A stretch of 64,000 nt of DNA from M3007 sp046296435. Lineage in GTDB: Bacteria > Bacteroidota > Bacteroidia > Chitinophagales > Saprospiraceae. Under the pieces are notes generated by a model, which made no database searches, was not told the DNA's origin, and worked only from the letters and a program-made list of their open reading frames with translations. The stretch lies in NCBI GenBank assembly GCA_046296435.1, contig JBKBLI010000005.1:16102-80101 (forward strand), read 5' to 3'. Numbering within the stretch: position 1 is the stretch's first letter; the number at the start of each line of letters is the position of its first letter. This document shows, piece by piece, positions 42,399 to 51,212 of this stretch. Made by a program: the position numbers and the translations under genes.

Positions 42399-42809
42399 TT
42401 AGTGAGTCACTTTAGGCTCCATTTCTTTGGCTTGGGCGACCCAACTTTCGACATCGCTGAGATTGGGCGTGCGGCGCACCAACTTTTTCTCTTCGTTTAC
42501 TTCAAGCATTTTGGCGTGCAAGTTGGCAGGAACGCGGTTGCGCAATTCCTTTACGGTATCTACGCCGGAGGCCTCCAGCAAGTCCGAATATTCTTCGCCA
42601 ACGCCTTTGATACGGAACAGGTCTGCCATATTGACCCAACGGAGGACCAACTTCTCAGAGATGCCGGTTTTTTCGGCAATCTCTTCGCGGCCTTTCTTTG
42701 AAGCGCCCATTTCAAGAAGTTCGTCCACTTTGGTTATGCCCAGTTTCTCTTCCAACGTGGCCGAATAGGTTGGTCCGATTCCTTCAATTTCGATGAGTTT
42801 GTAAGACAT
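42399..42809 (-). CDS. DUF4332 helix-hairpin-helix protein
   Basis: This 136-residue protein is made of two helix-hairpin-helix units. The first is IEGIGPTYSATLEEKLGITKVDELLEMG and the second DLFRIKGVGEEYSDLLEASGVDTVKELRNR. This is the DUF4332 layout (IxGIGp..a..L...GI.tv..LL). HhH motifs usually bind the DNA backbone without sequence specificity, so a DNA-associated role is likely but unproven. It has its own -7 box at 42848-42855 and its own terminator, so it is monocistronic. Confidence 0.88.
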   Translation of the reverse strand: MSYKLIEIEGIGPTYSATLEEKLGITKVDELLEMGASKKGREEIAEKTGISEKLVLRWVNMADLFRIKGVGEEYSDLLEASGVDTVKELRNRVPANLHAKMLEVNEEKKLVRRTPNLSDVESWVAQAKEMEPKVTH

Positions 42810-42847
42810 GTTTGTTATTTTTTAATGAGAAAAAGAGTATTTTGGCT

Positions 42848-42855
42848 CAAAAGTA
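42848..42855 (-). promoter_or_regulatory. -7 promoter box of the DUF4332 gene
   Basis: Read leftward this is TACTTTTG. The leader is about 35 nt. The box overlaps the space just after the acetoacetyl-CoA synthetase stop region. Confidence 0.45.
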
Positions 42856-42858
42856 TTG

Positions 42859-44847
42859 CTAATTGCACAAACCTTTTACAAAAGAAGCAAAAAAGTCCAT
42901 GGCTTCCGGATTTTTCATGGCATCGGCGCTATATGCTTTTGACGCAGCCTCGCCGCGAAGTAACTTTTTGACGGGCGTTTCCATTTTTTTTCCGCTGATG
43001 GTGTATGGAATATCGGGAGCTTCTATAATCTCATCGGGCACATGGCGCGGGCTGTATGCCGCGCGCAGGGCGGTTTTGATTTTGAGGCGAAGCGCGTCGT
43101 CTAAGCGATAACCCGGGTTGACCGCCACAAACATGGGCATCCAATCCGTCCCGTCGGGGTATTCGATATTGACGATCAGGCTGTCGCGCACCTCCTCAAT
43201 CTGGTCGATTGCTCGATATATCTCGGCCGTGCCGATGCGTACGCCTTGCCGGTTGAGCGTGGCGTCCGAACGCCCCAAAATGACCAGGGTGTCCCGCTCC
43301 GTAATGAGCAGCCAATCGCCGTGACGCCAGACTCCGCCGGGATAATACTCAAAGTAGCTGCTCAAATATTTTTCGTAGTCCGGATCGTTCCACATGAATA
43401 CCGGCATGGAGGGCATGGGGCGCGTTACTACCATCTCGCCCACCTGACCCGCTTGCACAGGGCGCCCCGACTCGTCCCAACTCTCCATCGCGCAGCCCAG
43501 ACAGCGGCACTGTATCTCGCCGGCCCATACGGGGAGCAGCGGATTGCCGCCCACCCACGCCGTACACACATCGGTGCCGCCCGACATGGAGGCCAGCCAC
43601 AAGTCGGGCTTCAGAGCGCTGTATATCCATTCGAAGCCCTCAGGGGGCAAGGGCGATCCAGTAGAGCCCAGGCTGCGCATGCCGCTTAGGTCCAAATGCG
43701 CGCCGGGTCTTAGTCCCGCCTTCATGCAACCCACGACAAACGGCGCTCCCGTGCCAAAATGCGTGATTCGGGTTTGTTCGGCCAAACGCCACAGCGTTTC
43801 CATATCCGGCCAGCCCGGACTGCCGTCGTACAGCACGACCGTCGCGCCGCAAAGCAGCGCGCCTACGGCAAAATTCCACATCATCCAGCCCGTAGTCGAG
43901 TACCAGAAAAAACGCTCGCCGCAGTGCACATCGTTGTGAAAATGCAGGTACTTCAGGTGCTCCAGCAGGTTGCCCCCATGCGAATGCGTAATGGCTTTGG
44001 GCGCTCCTGTGGTGCCCGACGAGTACAGCACCCAAATCGGATGCGAAAACGGCGCCCGCTCGAAGCGCAACTCATCGGACCGGCCGGCCAGCGCATCGGC
44101 CCACAAGACGCCGCCCGGAATGCCGTCGGGCTTCGACCCCGCATCGAGATAAGGTATCCAAACTACGGTTTGCACAGTGGGCAATTGCGCGCACAGCGCG
44201 CGCACCGTATCGCGGCGATCGAACCGCTTGCCGCCATACATGTATCCGTCCGCTGCGATCAATACCTTCGGCTCAATCTGCCCGAAGCGCTCCGCCACGC
44301 TGTTGACCCCGAAATCGGGCGAACAACTGCTCCAGATCGCTCCGATGCTTATCGCCGCCAGCGCCGCTGCAACCGCATGCGGCGTGTTGGGTAAAAAGGC
44401 CGCCACCCGATCCCCTACGCCCACGCCCTTTTCCCGAAAAAATGCCGCCAGCGCAGCCACTTCCCCACGCAATCGGGCCCAGGAAACCTCCTCGGCATCC
44501 TGCATTTCGGACTTGAAAATCAGGGCCGGCCGCAGCGGGTCGGCCATCCGGAAGATGTGCTCGGCATAGTTGAGGCGCGTCCCTTCAAACCAACGATAAA
44601 AAGGCATGCGCTCGCCCTGCAATACCCGTTCGTAGGCGCCGTCGTGCATGATCTCAAAATAACGCCACAGGCTCTGCCAGAAATCCTCGATCGAGGTAGC
44701 CGACCAGCGTTGCAATTCGGCATAGCGCAGCGCCTCGTCCGTTTCTGAAAAAACAAACAAGCGCTCATCCTCCAGCCAACGCATGTAGCGATACAAGTGG
44801 CTGTTTTGAATAGCGGAGATTGTCGGCGTGTAAAGCGGTTTTGTCAT
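42859..44847 (-). CDS. Acetoacetate--CoA ligase
   Basis: This 662-residue ANL-superfamily enzyme activates acetoacetate to acetoacetyl-CoA with ATP. It has an N-terminal ACAS_N region (WSATSIEDFWQSLWRYFEI), the AMP-binding loop YSSGTTGAPKAITHSHGG, TTGWMMWNFAVGALLCGAT, the hinge REDs-like LGRSDATLNRQGVRIGTAEIYR, and the C-terminal lysine region ISGKKMETPVKKLLRG. Length and text fit AacS rather than acetyl-CoA synthetase. It could link ketone bodies or polyhydroxybutyrate to central metabolism. A GAACTTTG box lies at 44880-44887. Confidence 0.9.
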   Translation of the reverse strand: MTKPLYTPTISAIQNSHLYRYMRWLEDERLFVFSETDEALRYAELQRWSATSIEDFWQSLWRYFEIMHDGAYERVLQGERMPFYRWFEGTRLNYAEHIFRMADPLRPALIFKSEMQDAEEVSWARLRGEVAALAAFFREKGVGVGDRVAAFLPNTPHAVAAALAAISIGAIWSSCSPDFGVNSVAERFGQIEPKVLIAADGYMYGGKRFDRRDTVRALCAQLPTVQTVVWIPYLDAGSKPDGIPGGVLWADALAGRSDELRFERAPFSHPIWVLYSSGTTGAPKAITHSHGGNLLEHLKYLHFHNDVHCGERFFWYSTTGWMMWNFAVGALLCGATVVLYDGSPGWPDMETLWRLAEQTRITHFGTGAPFVVGCMKAGLRPGAHLDLSGMRSLGSTGSPLPPEGFEWIYSALKPDLWLASMSGGTDVCTAWVGGNPLLPVWAGEIQCRCLGCAMESWDESGRPVQAGQVGEMVVTRPMPSMPVFMWNDPDYEKYLSSYFEYYPGGVWRHGDWLLITERDTLVILGRSDATLNRQGVRIGTAEIYRAIDQIEEVRDSLIVNIEYPDGTDWMPMFVAVNPGYRLDDALRLKIKTALRAAYSPRHVPDEIIEAPDIPYTISGKKMETPVKKLLRGEAASKAYSADAMKNPEAMDFFASFVKGLCN

Positions 44848-45074
44848 GCGGATGCGTTTGATTCAGGCCAGTGTGCGTGCAAAGTTCGCAGATTTTCTGT
44901 TTACGCGGCTTTTTTTGGGAAAAATATAACCCAAAGCCCAAACCCGACCTGCTCCGCCCGCTCCGCCCGGCGGCGGACTGACCAAGACCCGGCGACGCAT
45001 TTTTTAGCACATATAAAAAGGATGCGGGCAAAGCGCGCGGGGCGTACTGTGCGACCGCGTTGGTCCGCCCGTGC

Positions 45075-45090
45075 TTTTTTTTGAAAAAAA
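45075..45090. repeat. T-tract/A-tract palindrome
   Basis: Eight T, G, seven A, noncoding. Confidence 0.7.
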
Positions 45091-45208
45091 TTGAAGCGAC
45101 CGCGAAGCTGCTTGCGGGAATGCGGGAGGCGAGAGATAGGAGCGCGGGCATACGCCCTGCGCAAGCGTCGCAATGGAAGGATTTGAGCGCCGTCTCTGAA
45201 ATCTTACC

Positions 45209-45216
45209 TAACTTTG
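45209..45216 (+). promoter_or_regulatory. -7 promoter box of the aminotransferase gene
   Basis: TAACTTTG, about 50 bp before the ATG at 45268. It excludes the earlier in-frame start at 45214. Confidence 0.55.
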
Positions 45217-45267
45217 CGCATCCTCGCCAAGAGACCTGTTTCACTTAGTATCAATCGAGCACAGCAG

Positions 45268-46389
45268 ATGCAGTACCCAATGGTTGACCTCAAGACCCAA
45301 TACCAACGCCTGAAAGCTGATTTGGATCGCGAGGTCATCGAAGTTCTGGAGTCCACACAGTTTATCGGGGGCCCTAAAGTCAACGCATTTCGGGATAACC
45401 TGGCCGCCTATCAGGGCGTTAAGCACGTCATCCCCTGTGCCAACGGCACCGATGCGCTTCAGATCGCCATGATGGCGCTCGGCCTGCAACCCGGCGACGA
45501 GGTCATCGCTCCGGCCTTCACCTATGTTGCCACGGCCGAGGTGATCGGACTGCTGGGGCTTCGCCCGGTCATGGCCGACGTGGACCCCCGCACTTTCAAT
45601 ATCGACGTCGGCCAACTCGAATCGCTGCTTACGCCCCGCACCCGCGCCATTGTGCCCGTGCACCTCTTCGGGCAGAGCGCCGACATGGCTCCGATCCTTG
45701 ATTTTGCCGAAAAACATGGACTCTATGTGATTGAGGACAACGCCCAGGCCATTGGCGCCGATTACGCTTTTGCCGACGGGCGCAGCGTCAAAACCGGCTC
45801 CATGGGGCACTTTGGCTGCACCTCTTTCTTCCCGTCCAAAAATCTGGGATGCTACGGCGACGGCGGCGCCCTGATGACCAACGACGACGCGCTGGCCGAG
45901 CGCGCCCGCATGATCGCCAACCACGGACAGTCGCGGCAGTATTACCACGACCGCATCGGCGTCAATTCGCGCTTAGACGCCATTCAGGCCGCCATCCTTC
46001 AGGTCAAATTGCCCCACTTAGACGCCTTCAATGCCGCGCGCCGCCGCGCGGCCGATTATTACGACGGAGCTTTTGCGGTACTCCCGGCGCTCCTGACCCC
46101 TGCCCGCGCCCCATACTCCACGCACGTTTTTCACCAATATACCCTGCGCGTAACCGACGGCCGACGCGACGCGCTCAAGGAATATTTGGCCGCCCGAAAT
46201 GTGCCGGCCATGATCTACTATCCGGTGCCGCTGTACCGGCAGGAAGCGTTCCGGCATTGGCACGACGGGCGGGAACTGGCCGTCACCGAAACGCTTTGTC
46301 GCGAGGTGATTTCGCTGCCCATGCACTCAGAGCATACCGAGGCTACGCTCGATGCCATTAGCAAAGCGGTAATTTCGTTCTGGGCGTGA
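45268..46389 (+). CDS. DegT/DnrJ/EryC1/StrS-family sugar aminotransferase
   Basis: This 373-residue PLP aminotransferase is of the type that makes amino sugars on nucleotide carriers. Motifs: PMVDLKTQYQRLK at the start, CANGTDALQIA, PAFTYVATAEV, VIEDNAQAIGADY (PLP-ring Asp), and the PLP-lysine FFPSKNLGCYGDGGAL; then R..NHGQSRQYYHDRIGVNSRLDAIQAAIL. It could supply an amino sugar for O-antigen, capsule or glycoprotein. No other sugar-nucleotide genes are nearby. The start follows the -7 box. Confidence 0.94.
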   Translation: MQYPMVDLKTQYQRLKADLDREVIEVLESTQFIGGPKVNAFRDNLAAYQGVKHVIPCANGTDALQIAMMALGLQPGDEVIAPAFTYVATAEVIGLLGLRPVMADVDPRTFNIDVGQLESLLTPRTRAIVPVHLFGQSADMAPILDFAEKHGLYVIEDNAQAIGADYAFADGRSVKTGSMGHFGCTSFFPSKNLGCYGDGGALMTNDDALAERARMIANHGQSRQYYHDRIGVNSRLDAIQAAILQVKLPHLDAFNAARRRAADYYDGAFAVLPALLTPARAPYSTHVFHQYTLRVTDGRRDALKEYLAARNVPAMIYYPVPLYRQEAFRHWHDGRELAVTETLCREVISLPMHSEHTEATLDAISKAVISFWA

Positions 46390-46485
46390 GGACGGCGCGA
46401 GCCGGCCGTACAGAACCCGCCACAGAGTGCGGGGCGGCAAAGTGCGCTGCGGGATTCTGAGCCGGAATGGCGCGGCGGCGCCCCC

Positions 46486-46527
46486 CCAAAAAAAGCGACG
46501 GGCAGGGGAGTCCCCCGCCCGTCGCTT
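46486..46527 (-). terminator. Intrinsic terminator after the mscS-like gene
   Basis: Read leftward, an 11-bp stem (arms 46517-46527 and 46493-46503, AAGCGACGGGC with its complement) with an inner GGGGA/TCCCC pairing is followed by seven T. Confidence 0.75.
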
Positions 46528-46603
46528 GCGCTTCCGAACATCGCATCAGACGATGGCGCTCCGCAATAGCGCGTTTTGTGCGCGCTGAGGCGGCGCGCTA
46601 TTT

Positions 46604-47392
46604 TCAGGCCTGTCTGACCACAATTTGCGGGAACGGGATCTCGATGCCCGCTTCGGCAAGCGCTTTTTTGGCGCCTTCGGTCACGCCGAAATAGGCGCCC
46701 CAGTAACTGGCCGGCGTAGCCCATGGGCGCACGGCCAGCTTGACTCCGTGTTCGCCCAACTCAAGCACATTAACCGAAGGCGCCGGATCCTTCAATACAT
46801 TCGGATCGGATTCCATGACCTGCATCAGTACTTCGCGGGCCTTCTGGAGGTCGGTCTTATAGGCCACGCTTACGACCAGATCCACGCGCAATTTGCCGTC
46901 GGTAGAGAAGTTGGTGATGTCGCCATTGGATAGCGGTCCGTTGGGGATGATCACGGTCTTGTTGTCGGGCGTCAGGATGGTGGTTACGAATACGTTGATG
47001 GCCTGTACAAAGCCCGTATGCCCTTGCGCGGTGATCAGATCGCCCACTTTAAACGGACGGAAAATAAGCAGCATCACGCCGCCCGCAAAATTGGACAAAC
47101 TGCCTTGTAAAGCCAGGCCGATGGCCAGGCTCGCGGCGCCCAGTATAGCGATAAAAGAAGTGGTTTTGATGCCTACCGACTCGGCTGCGGCCAGCAGCAC
47201 GACCACTTTGAGTATGACGCTAACCATGCTGGACAAAAATCCGGCCAGTTCAGGCGCCAACTTGCGGCTGTTGATAGCGCGGCGCACCAAGCGCGTAACC
47301 CAACCGGCGATCCAAAAACCGACGATAAGGATGATCGCCCCTTTGAGGATCTGCGGGCCGTAAATCTCCAAATACGTTTGAAATTGTTCCAT
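46604..47392 (-). CDS. mscS: Small-conductance mechanosensitive channel (MscS)
   Basis: This 262-residue channel opens under membrane tension to release solutes on hypo-osmotic shock. Three membrane helices lie in the first 90 residues, and the pore helix TM3 carries the Gly/Ala pattern GAASLAIGLALQGSLSNFAGGVMLLIFRPFKVGD. The beta domain follows (TILTPDNKTVIIPNGPLSNGDITNFS) and then the cytoplasmic alpha/beta vestibule. I chose ATG 47392 (MEQFQTYL). The -7 box at 47435-47442 gives a leader near 40 nt. Confidence 0.95.
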   Translation of the reverse strand: MEQFQTYLEIYGPQILKGAIILIVGFWIAGWVTRLVRRAINSRKLAPELAGFLSSMVSVILKVVVLLAAAESVGIKTTSFIAILGAASLAIGLALQGSLSNFAGGVMLLIFRPFKVGDLITAQGHTGFVQAINVFVTTILTPDNKTVIIPNGPLSNGDITNFSTDGKLRVDLVVSVAYKTDLQKAREVLMQVMESDPNVLKDPAPSVNVLELGEHGVKLAVRPWATPASYWGAYFGVTEGAKKALAEAGIEIPFPQIVVRQA

Positions 47393-47434
47393 GAATGAAG
47401 CGTTGTGTTTTTGTAATGAATTAACGTTTGGACG

Positions 47435-47442
47435 CAAATATA
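47435..47442 (-). promoter_or_regulatory. -7 promoter box of mscS
   Basis: Read leftward this is TATATTTG. Confidence 0.5.
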
Positions 47443-47684
47443 ACAGCTTAGGTTACATACGAAACATGAAGTTTATTTGAAATCCCAAAATCGGATTTAA
47501 CGGGACTTCGGTCGTGCGCCTATCCGGGTTGGTCGAAAGCCGTAAACCAAGGCAGACCGAAATGAGTTTAAATAGCGGTTTATGCTATGATTTGATAGCT
47601 CACAACGCTCCATGCGCACTCCGCCTCGCTCCCCAGCCCTCGCCCATTTTACGCTTCAACATGCTAAAAAAATTCTGCTAACTA

Positions 47685-50117
47685 ATGCGCGCGCTCCAAT
47701 TGTTGGTCTTGCCTGTGCTGCTGACCGCCCCCTTTTTTTTGAAAGCCCAAAACATAACGATAAGCGGCTTGCTCACCGATGCCAAGAATGGCGAAACCCT
47801 GATCGGGGCTACGGTGGAGGCCGTGGGCATGGGCAAAGGCAACGTAAGCAATGAGTATGGCTTCTACTCCTTCAGCCTGCTGCAAGGCGTAGATACGGTG
47901 TTGCTGCGCTACAGCTACATCGGCTTTCAGTCGGCATTCCGAAAGATTGTACCCAACGCCAACCAACGCATCAACATCGCTTTACAACCCGAAGACGCCG
48001 TGCTTGACGAGGTGGTCATCAGCGCCAACCCGCTTCGCGAGAAACTCAACAGCACCGAGATGTCCACCGCCGTGCTCAGCGCGCGTGAAGTGAAGATCCT
48101 TCCGGCTATATTTGGCGAGACGGATATCATCAAGGTACTGCAACTCAAGCCGGGTATTACCCAAGGCTCAGAAGGCACTACCGGTCTCTTTGTCCGCGGC
48201 GGCGCTAACGATCAGAATCTCATCCTGCTGGACGAAGCTGTCGTGTACAACCCCAATCACCTATTTGGCTTTTTCAGCACTTTCAACTCCGACGCCATCA
48301 AAGATGTCAAAATGTACAAAGGCGGCTTCCCCGGACAGTACGGCGGCCGTCTTAGCTCGGTGCTCGATGTGCGCATGCGCGAAGGCAACAACAAACGATT
48401 CAGCGCCGCGGGCGGACTGGGTCTGATCTCCAGCCGCCTGACGCTTGAAGGCCCCATCCAACGCGAAAAGTCGTCATTCATCGTTTCCGGACGCCGTACC
48501 TACGCCGATCTGATCACCCGGAGTATCAACCGCGCCAATGCCGACGATCCTGAGTTCAACCCCATACCCGACTATTACTTTTACGACCTGAATACGAAAA
48601 TCAACTTCACGCTCTCTGAAAAAGACCGGCTATACCTCAGCGGCTATTTCGGACGCGACGTCTTCACCTTCCGCAACGAAACCTTCAACTTCCTATTCGA
48701 TTGGGGCAACGCCACCGGCACCGCCCGTTGGAATCACGTCTATGGTCCGCGCATGTTCTCCAACGCCACCGTGACCCTCTCCGACTACCGCTACCGCATC
48801 CGCAATATCCTTACCGGCTTCAACTTCAACCTCGGCTCCAACATCAAAGATCTCAACTCCAAAGTCGATTTTTACTACCAGCCCGACAATACGCATACCG
48901 TTCGATTTGGCGCGGCGGCCACCTGGCACCGCTTCAACGTAGCGCGCCTCAAGGCGGGCAGCGACGACGGGCGCATCAATTTCGAGGCCGGTCAGGACTT
49001 CAACGGTATGGAGTACGGTCTCTATGGCGCCGACGAGTGGGCCGTGAGCGACAAGCTCAAAGTCAATTACGGTCTCCGCCTGTCTGCCTGGCAGAACGAT
49101 CCGGCTTTCTACTGGAATCTCGAACCCCGCATTGCCGCCAATTACGCCCTCAACCCGCGCCTGTCGTTCAAGGCATCGTATGTGCGCATGGCCCAATACG
49201 TACACCTTCTGGCCAGCAGCGGCCTCTCGCTACCCACCGACATTTGGTACCCCAGCACCGAGGGCGTACTGCCCGAAAAAAGCGATCAGGTGACCGGCGG
49301 GCTGTCCTGGCTGGTCGGCGGCGAAGTATTGGTGACCTGGGAGGCCTGGTACAAATGGCTTTACAACCAGATTGACTTCATTGACGGCGCCGAGTTGTTC
49401 GGCAACGCCGGTATCGAGGACGAACTCGCTCGCGGGCGCGGTTACGCATACAGCCCCTTAGAGCTGGAAATAGAGAAAAAAAGCGGCAAAGTCACCGGCT
49501 GGATCGGCTACACCTTAGCCTGGGTGCGTCGCGGCGGGTTTGAAGAAATCAACGAAGGTCGATTTTTCCCGCCCCGTTTCGATACCCGGCACAACCTGAG
49601 CGTCGTCGCCATGTGGGACCTGAGCCGCCGCTGGCAGTTGGCCGCTACCGGAGTCTATACCTCCGGATTTACGGCCTGGCTGCCCGAAGGNNNNNNNNNN
49701 NNNNNNNNNNNNNNNNNNNNNNNNNNNNNNNNNNNNNNNNNNNNNNNNNNNNNNNNNNNNNNNNNNNNNNNNNNNNNNNNNNNNNNNNNNCGCATGTTCT
49801 GGCAAGACGTGGCCGGCGCGCCTACACAGCCCGTCGTGCCGATCTACGGCGACCGCAATACCTTCCGCTATCCGGCATATATCCGCATGGACCTCAGCGT
49901 GGTGTGCCGCTTTTTCCCCCGATGGGGCGAAAGCGACCTCACCTTCGGGGTTTACAACGCCACCGACCGCCGCAATCCTTACTTCATCTTCTTGCAGCCT
50001 ACCCTTCAGCGCATCGGCGAAGGTTCGGCCTCGATCGAAGTGCCCACCGGCATCCGGGCGCGTCAGGTGTCCCTATTTCCCGTTTTGCCAAGCGTTACCT
50101 GGAACTTCAAATTCTGA
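47685..50117 (+). CDS. TonB-dependent outer-membrane receptor (interrupted by an N run)
   Basis: A receptor of about 777 residues once the N run is removed. It has a signal peptide (LPVLLTAPFFLKAQ), an N-terminal carboxypeptidase-regulatory-like domain (ITISGLLTDAKNGETLIGATVEA), a plug domain (DEVVISANPL, GETDIIKVLQLKPGI, GLFVRGGANDQNLILLDEA), and a long beta-barrel. It takes up an unknown ligand using TonB energy. It is paired with a DUF4249 lipoprotein directly downstream, a common Bacteroidota arrangement. The N run (49691-49790) falls between LPEG and RMFWQDV; one base restores the expected text. Confidence 0.93.
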   Translation: MRALQLLVLPVLLTAPFFLKAQNITISGLLTDAKNGETLIGATVEAVGMGKGNVSNEYGFYSFSLLQGVDTVLLRYSYIGFQSAFRKIVPNANQRINIALQPEDAVLDEVVISANPLREKLNSTEMSTAVLSAREVKILPAIFGETDIIKVLQLKPGITQGSEGTTGLFVRGGANDQNLILLDEAVVYNPNHLFGFFSTFNSDAIKDVKMYKGGFPGQYGGRLSSVLDVRMREGNNKRFSAAGGLGLISSRLTLEGPIQREKSSFIVSGRRTYADLITRSINRANADDPEFNPIPDYYFYDLNTKINFTLSEKDRLYLSGYFGRDVFTFRNETFNFLFDWGNATGTARWNHVYGPRMFSNATVTLSDYRYRIRNILTGFNFNLGSNIKDLNSKVDFYYQPDNTHTVRFGAAATWHRFNVARLKAGSDDGRINFEAGQDFNGMEYGLYGADEWAVSDKLKVNYGLRLSAWQNDPAFYWNLEPRIAANYALNPRLSFKASYVRMAQYVHLLASSGLSLPTDIWYPSTEGVLPEKSDQVTGGLSWLVGGEVLVTWEAWYKWLYNQIDFIDGAELFGNAGIEDELARGRGYAYSPLELEIEKKSGKVTGWIGYTLAWVRRGGFEEINEGRFFPPRFDTRHNLSVVAMWDLSRRWQLAATGVYTSGFTAWLPEXXXXXXXXXXXXXXXXXXXXXXXXXXXXXXXXXXRMFWQDVAGAPTQPVVPIYGDRNTFRYPAYIRMDLSVVCRFFPRWGESDLTFGVYNATDRRNPYFIFLQPTLQRIGEGSASIEVPTGIRARQVSLFPVLPSVTWNFKF
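49691..49790. other. Assembly gap (100 N) inside the TonB receptor
   Basis: Left flank ends CCC GAA GG and right flank begins CGC ATG TTC. A single base gives GGN (Gly) and LPEG-RMFWQD, matching the usual strand of these barrels. Confidence 0.95.
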
Positions 50118-50142
50118 TATTTTGCCAAGAAACACGCGCATC

Positions 50143-51015
50143 ATGTTATTTTTTTCGAAAAAAAGCCGCTCCCCTCGCGCCTGGTCCGTGCTCTGGGCTG
50201 CGCTCGCCCTGTTCGCCGCCTCCTGCAACTTGACCAAGGATGTGGATATCTCCCTGCCCGATTACGAACGCCAGCCCGTCGTAGAGTGCTATCTCGAACC
50301 CGGCAAGCCCTTCCGCTTGTTGCTCTCACAGAGCTACGCCTTCTTCGATCCTTTCGGCTTGGACTCCAATTTTCTGAACCGCACCTTGCTGCAAGACGCC
50401 GATGTGCGCATCCGTTATGCGGGCAAAACCGTCGTATTGGCCAATACCTTTTCCTTCGAGCCAGATCCTTTCAAACTCTTCAACTATACTGCCGCCGAGA
50501 TTGTCCCCTACAATCCCGGCGTAGATTACACCTTGGACATACGCCTTCCCAACGGATTGGAAATCACCGGCTCTACCCGGATGCTCCCCCGCGTGCCCAT
50601 CGACAGCATCAAGGTAGAGTTTCTGCAAGGGCCCGGCAGCAAGGCGCGCATCTTGACCTACATCAGCGACGATCCCGCTGAGGAAAATTTCTACCGCCGC
50701 ATGCTCAATTACGGCTCTTTGGACAGTGTTCCCGTTCAGGATTTTATTTTTCCTGACCGCACGGCTACCAACAACATCATCGCCTTTGGCACAGGGTATG
50801 AATTGAGCGTGGGCGATACTGTGTTCAACACCGTTTTTCACATCAGTCGGGAGTATTACGATTTTATCGAGAGCCTTCAGTTGGCCGTTCTTGGCAATGT
50901 CAATCCCTTTGCCCAGCCGTCGCCGATCAAAAGCAACGTCAAAGGCTCTGCCAATCCGCTTGGCATTTTCACCGGCCTGTCTTACGTGCGCGACACTACG
51001 ATTATCGCCCAATAG
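50143..51015 (+). CDS. DUF4249 lipoprotein
   Basis: This 290-residue lipoprotein has a signal with a T-tract/A-tract palindrome at its start (MLFFSKKSR), then ALALFAASC with the lipid-bearing Cys about residue 30. The beta-rich body shows DUF4249 marks: PVVECYLEPGKPFRLLLSQS, DADVRIRYAGK, DYTLDIRLPNGLEITGSTRMLPRVPIDSI. These proteins accompany TonB receptors in Bacteroidota and may work like a surface-exposed substrate lid, but their role is not established. The gap to the receptor stop is 25 bp. Confidence 0.88.
   Translation: MLFFSKKSRSPRAWSVLWAALALFAASCNLTKDVDISLPDYERQPVVECYLEPGKPFRLLLSQSYAFFDPFGLDSNFLNRTLLQDADVRIRYAGKTVVLANTFSFEPDPFKLFNYTAAEIVPYNPGVDYTLDIRLPNGLEITGSTRMLPRVPIDSIKVEFLQGPGSKARILTYISDDPAEENFYRRMLNYGSLDSVPVQDFIFPDRTATNNIIAFGTGYELSVGDTVFNTVFHISREYYDFIESLQLAVLGNVNPFAQPSPIKSNVKGSANPLGIFTGLSYVRDTTIIAQ
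50149..50164. repeat. T-tract/A-tract palindrome at a protein N-terminus
   Basis: Seven T, CG, seven A. It begins 6 bp into the DUF4249 gene and encodes FFSKK of the signal peptide's basic end. Confidence 0.7.
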
Positions 51016-51022
51016 CGGAATG

Positions 51023-51081
51023 ATGGGTCTGGGGGTGCGGGTCTGGGGGGGCGGCCATGTCCCCCCCGCCCCCAGACCCAT
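51023..51081 (+). terminator. Long GC-rich hairpin after the DUF4249 gene
   Basis: Arms at 51023-51041 and 51065-51081 (ATGGGTCTGGGGG with its complement) enclose a G-run/C-run inner pairing. A run of eight T follows about 10 bp later. Likely terminator. Confidence 0.6.
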
Positions 51082-51212
51082 GCCGTTCCCTTTTTTTTGG
51101 CTTGAAAAGATAGGTGTGAGGAAGGGGCCGGAGATGCGCCGCACGCGGTCTTGTAGGCCCTGCGTAAGCTATTCTCCATGTTGATTTTAAAAACAGCCGT
51201 AACTTGCGGTCT

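Larger units (their letters stand above)
44848..45267. other. 420-bp divergent intergenic region
   Basis: No gene is seen. It has a leftward -7-like box (GAACTTTG read leftward, 44880-44887) for the ligase and a rightward TAACTTTG at 45209-45216 for the aminotransferase. T-tract/A-tract palindromes lie at 44909-44924 and 45075-45090. Small frames here are rich in Arg and mirror the palindromes (FFQKK, FFPKK). Confidence 0.5.
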
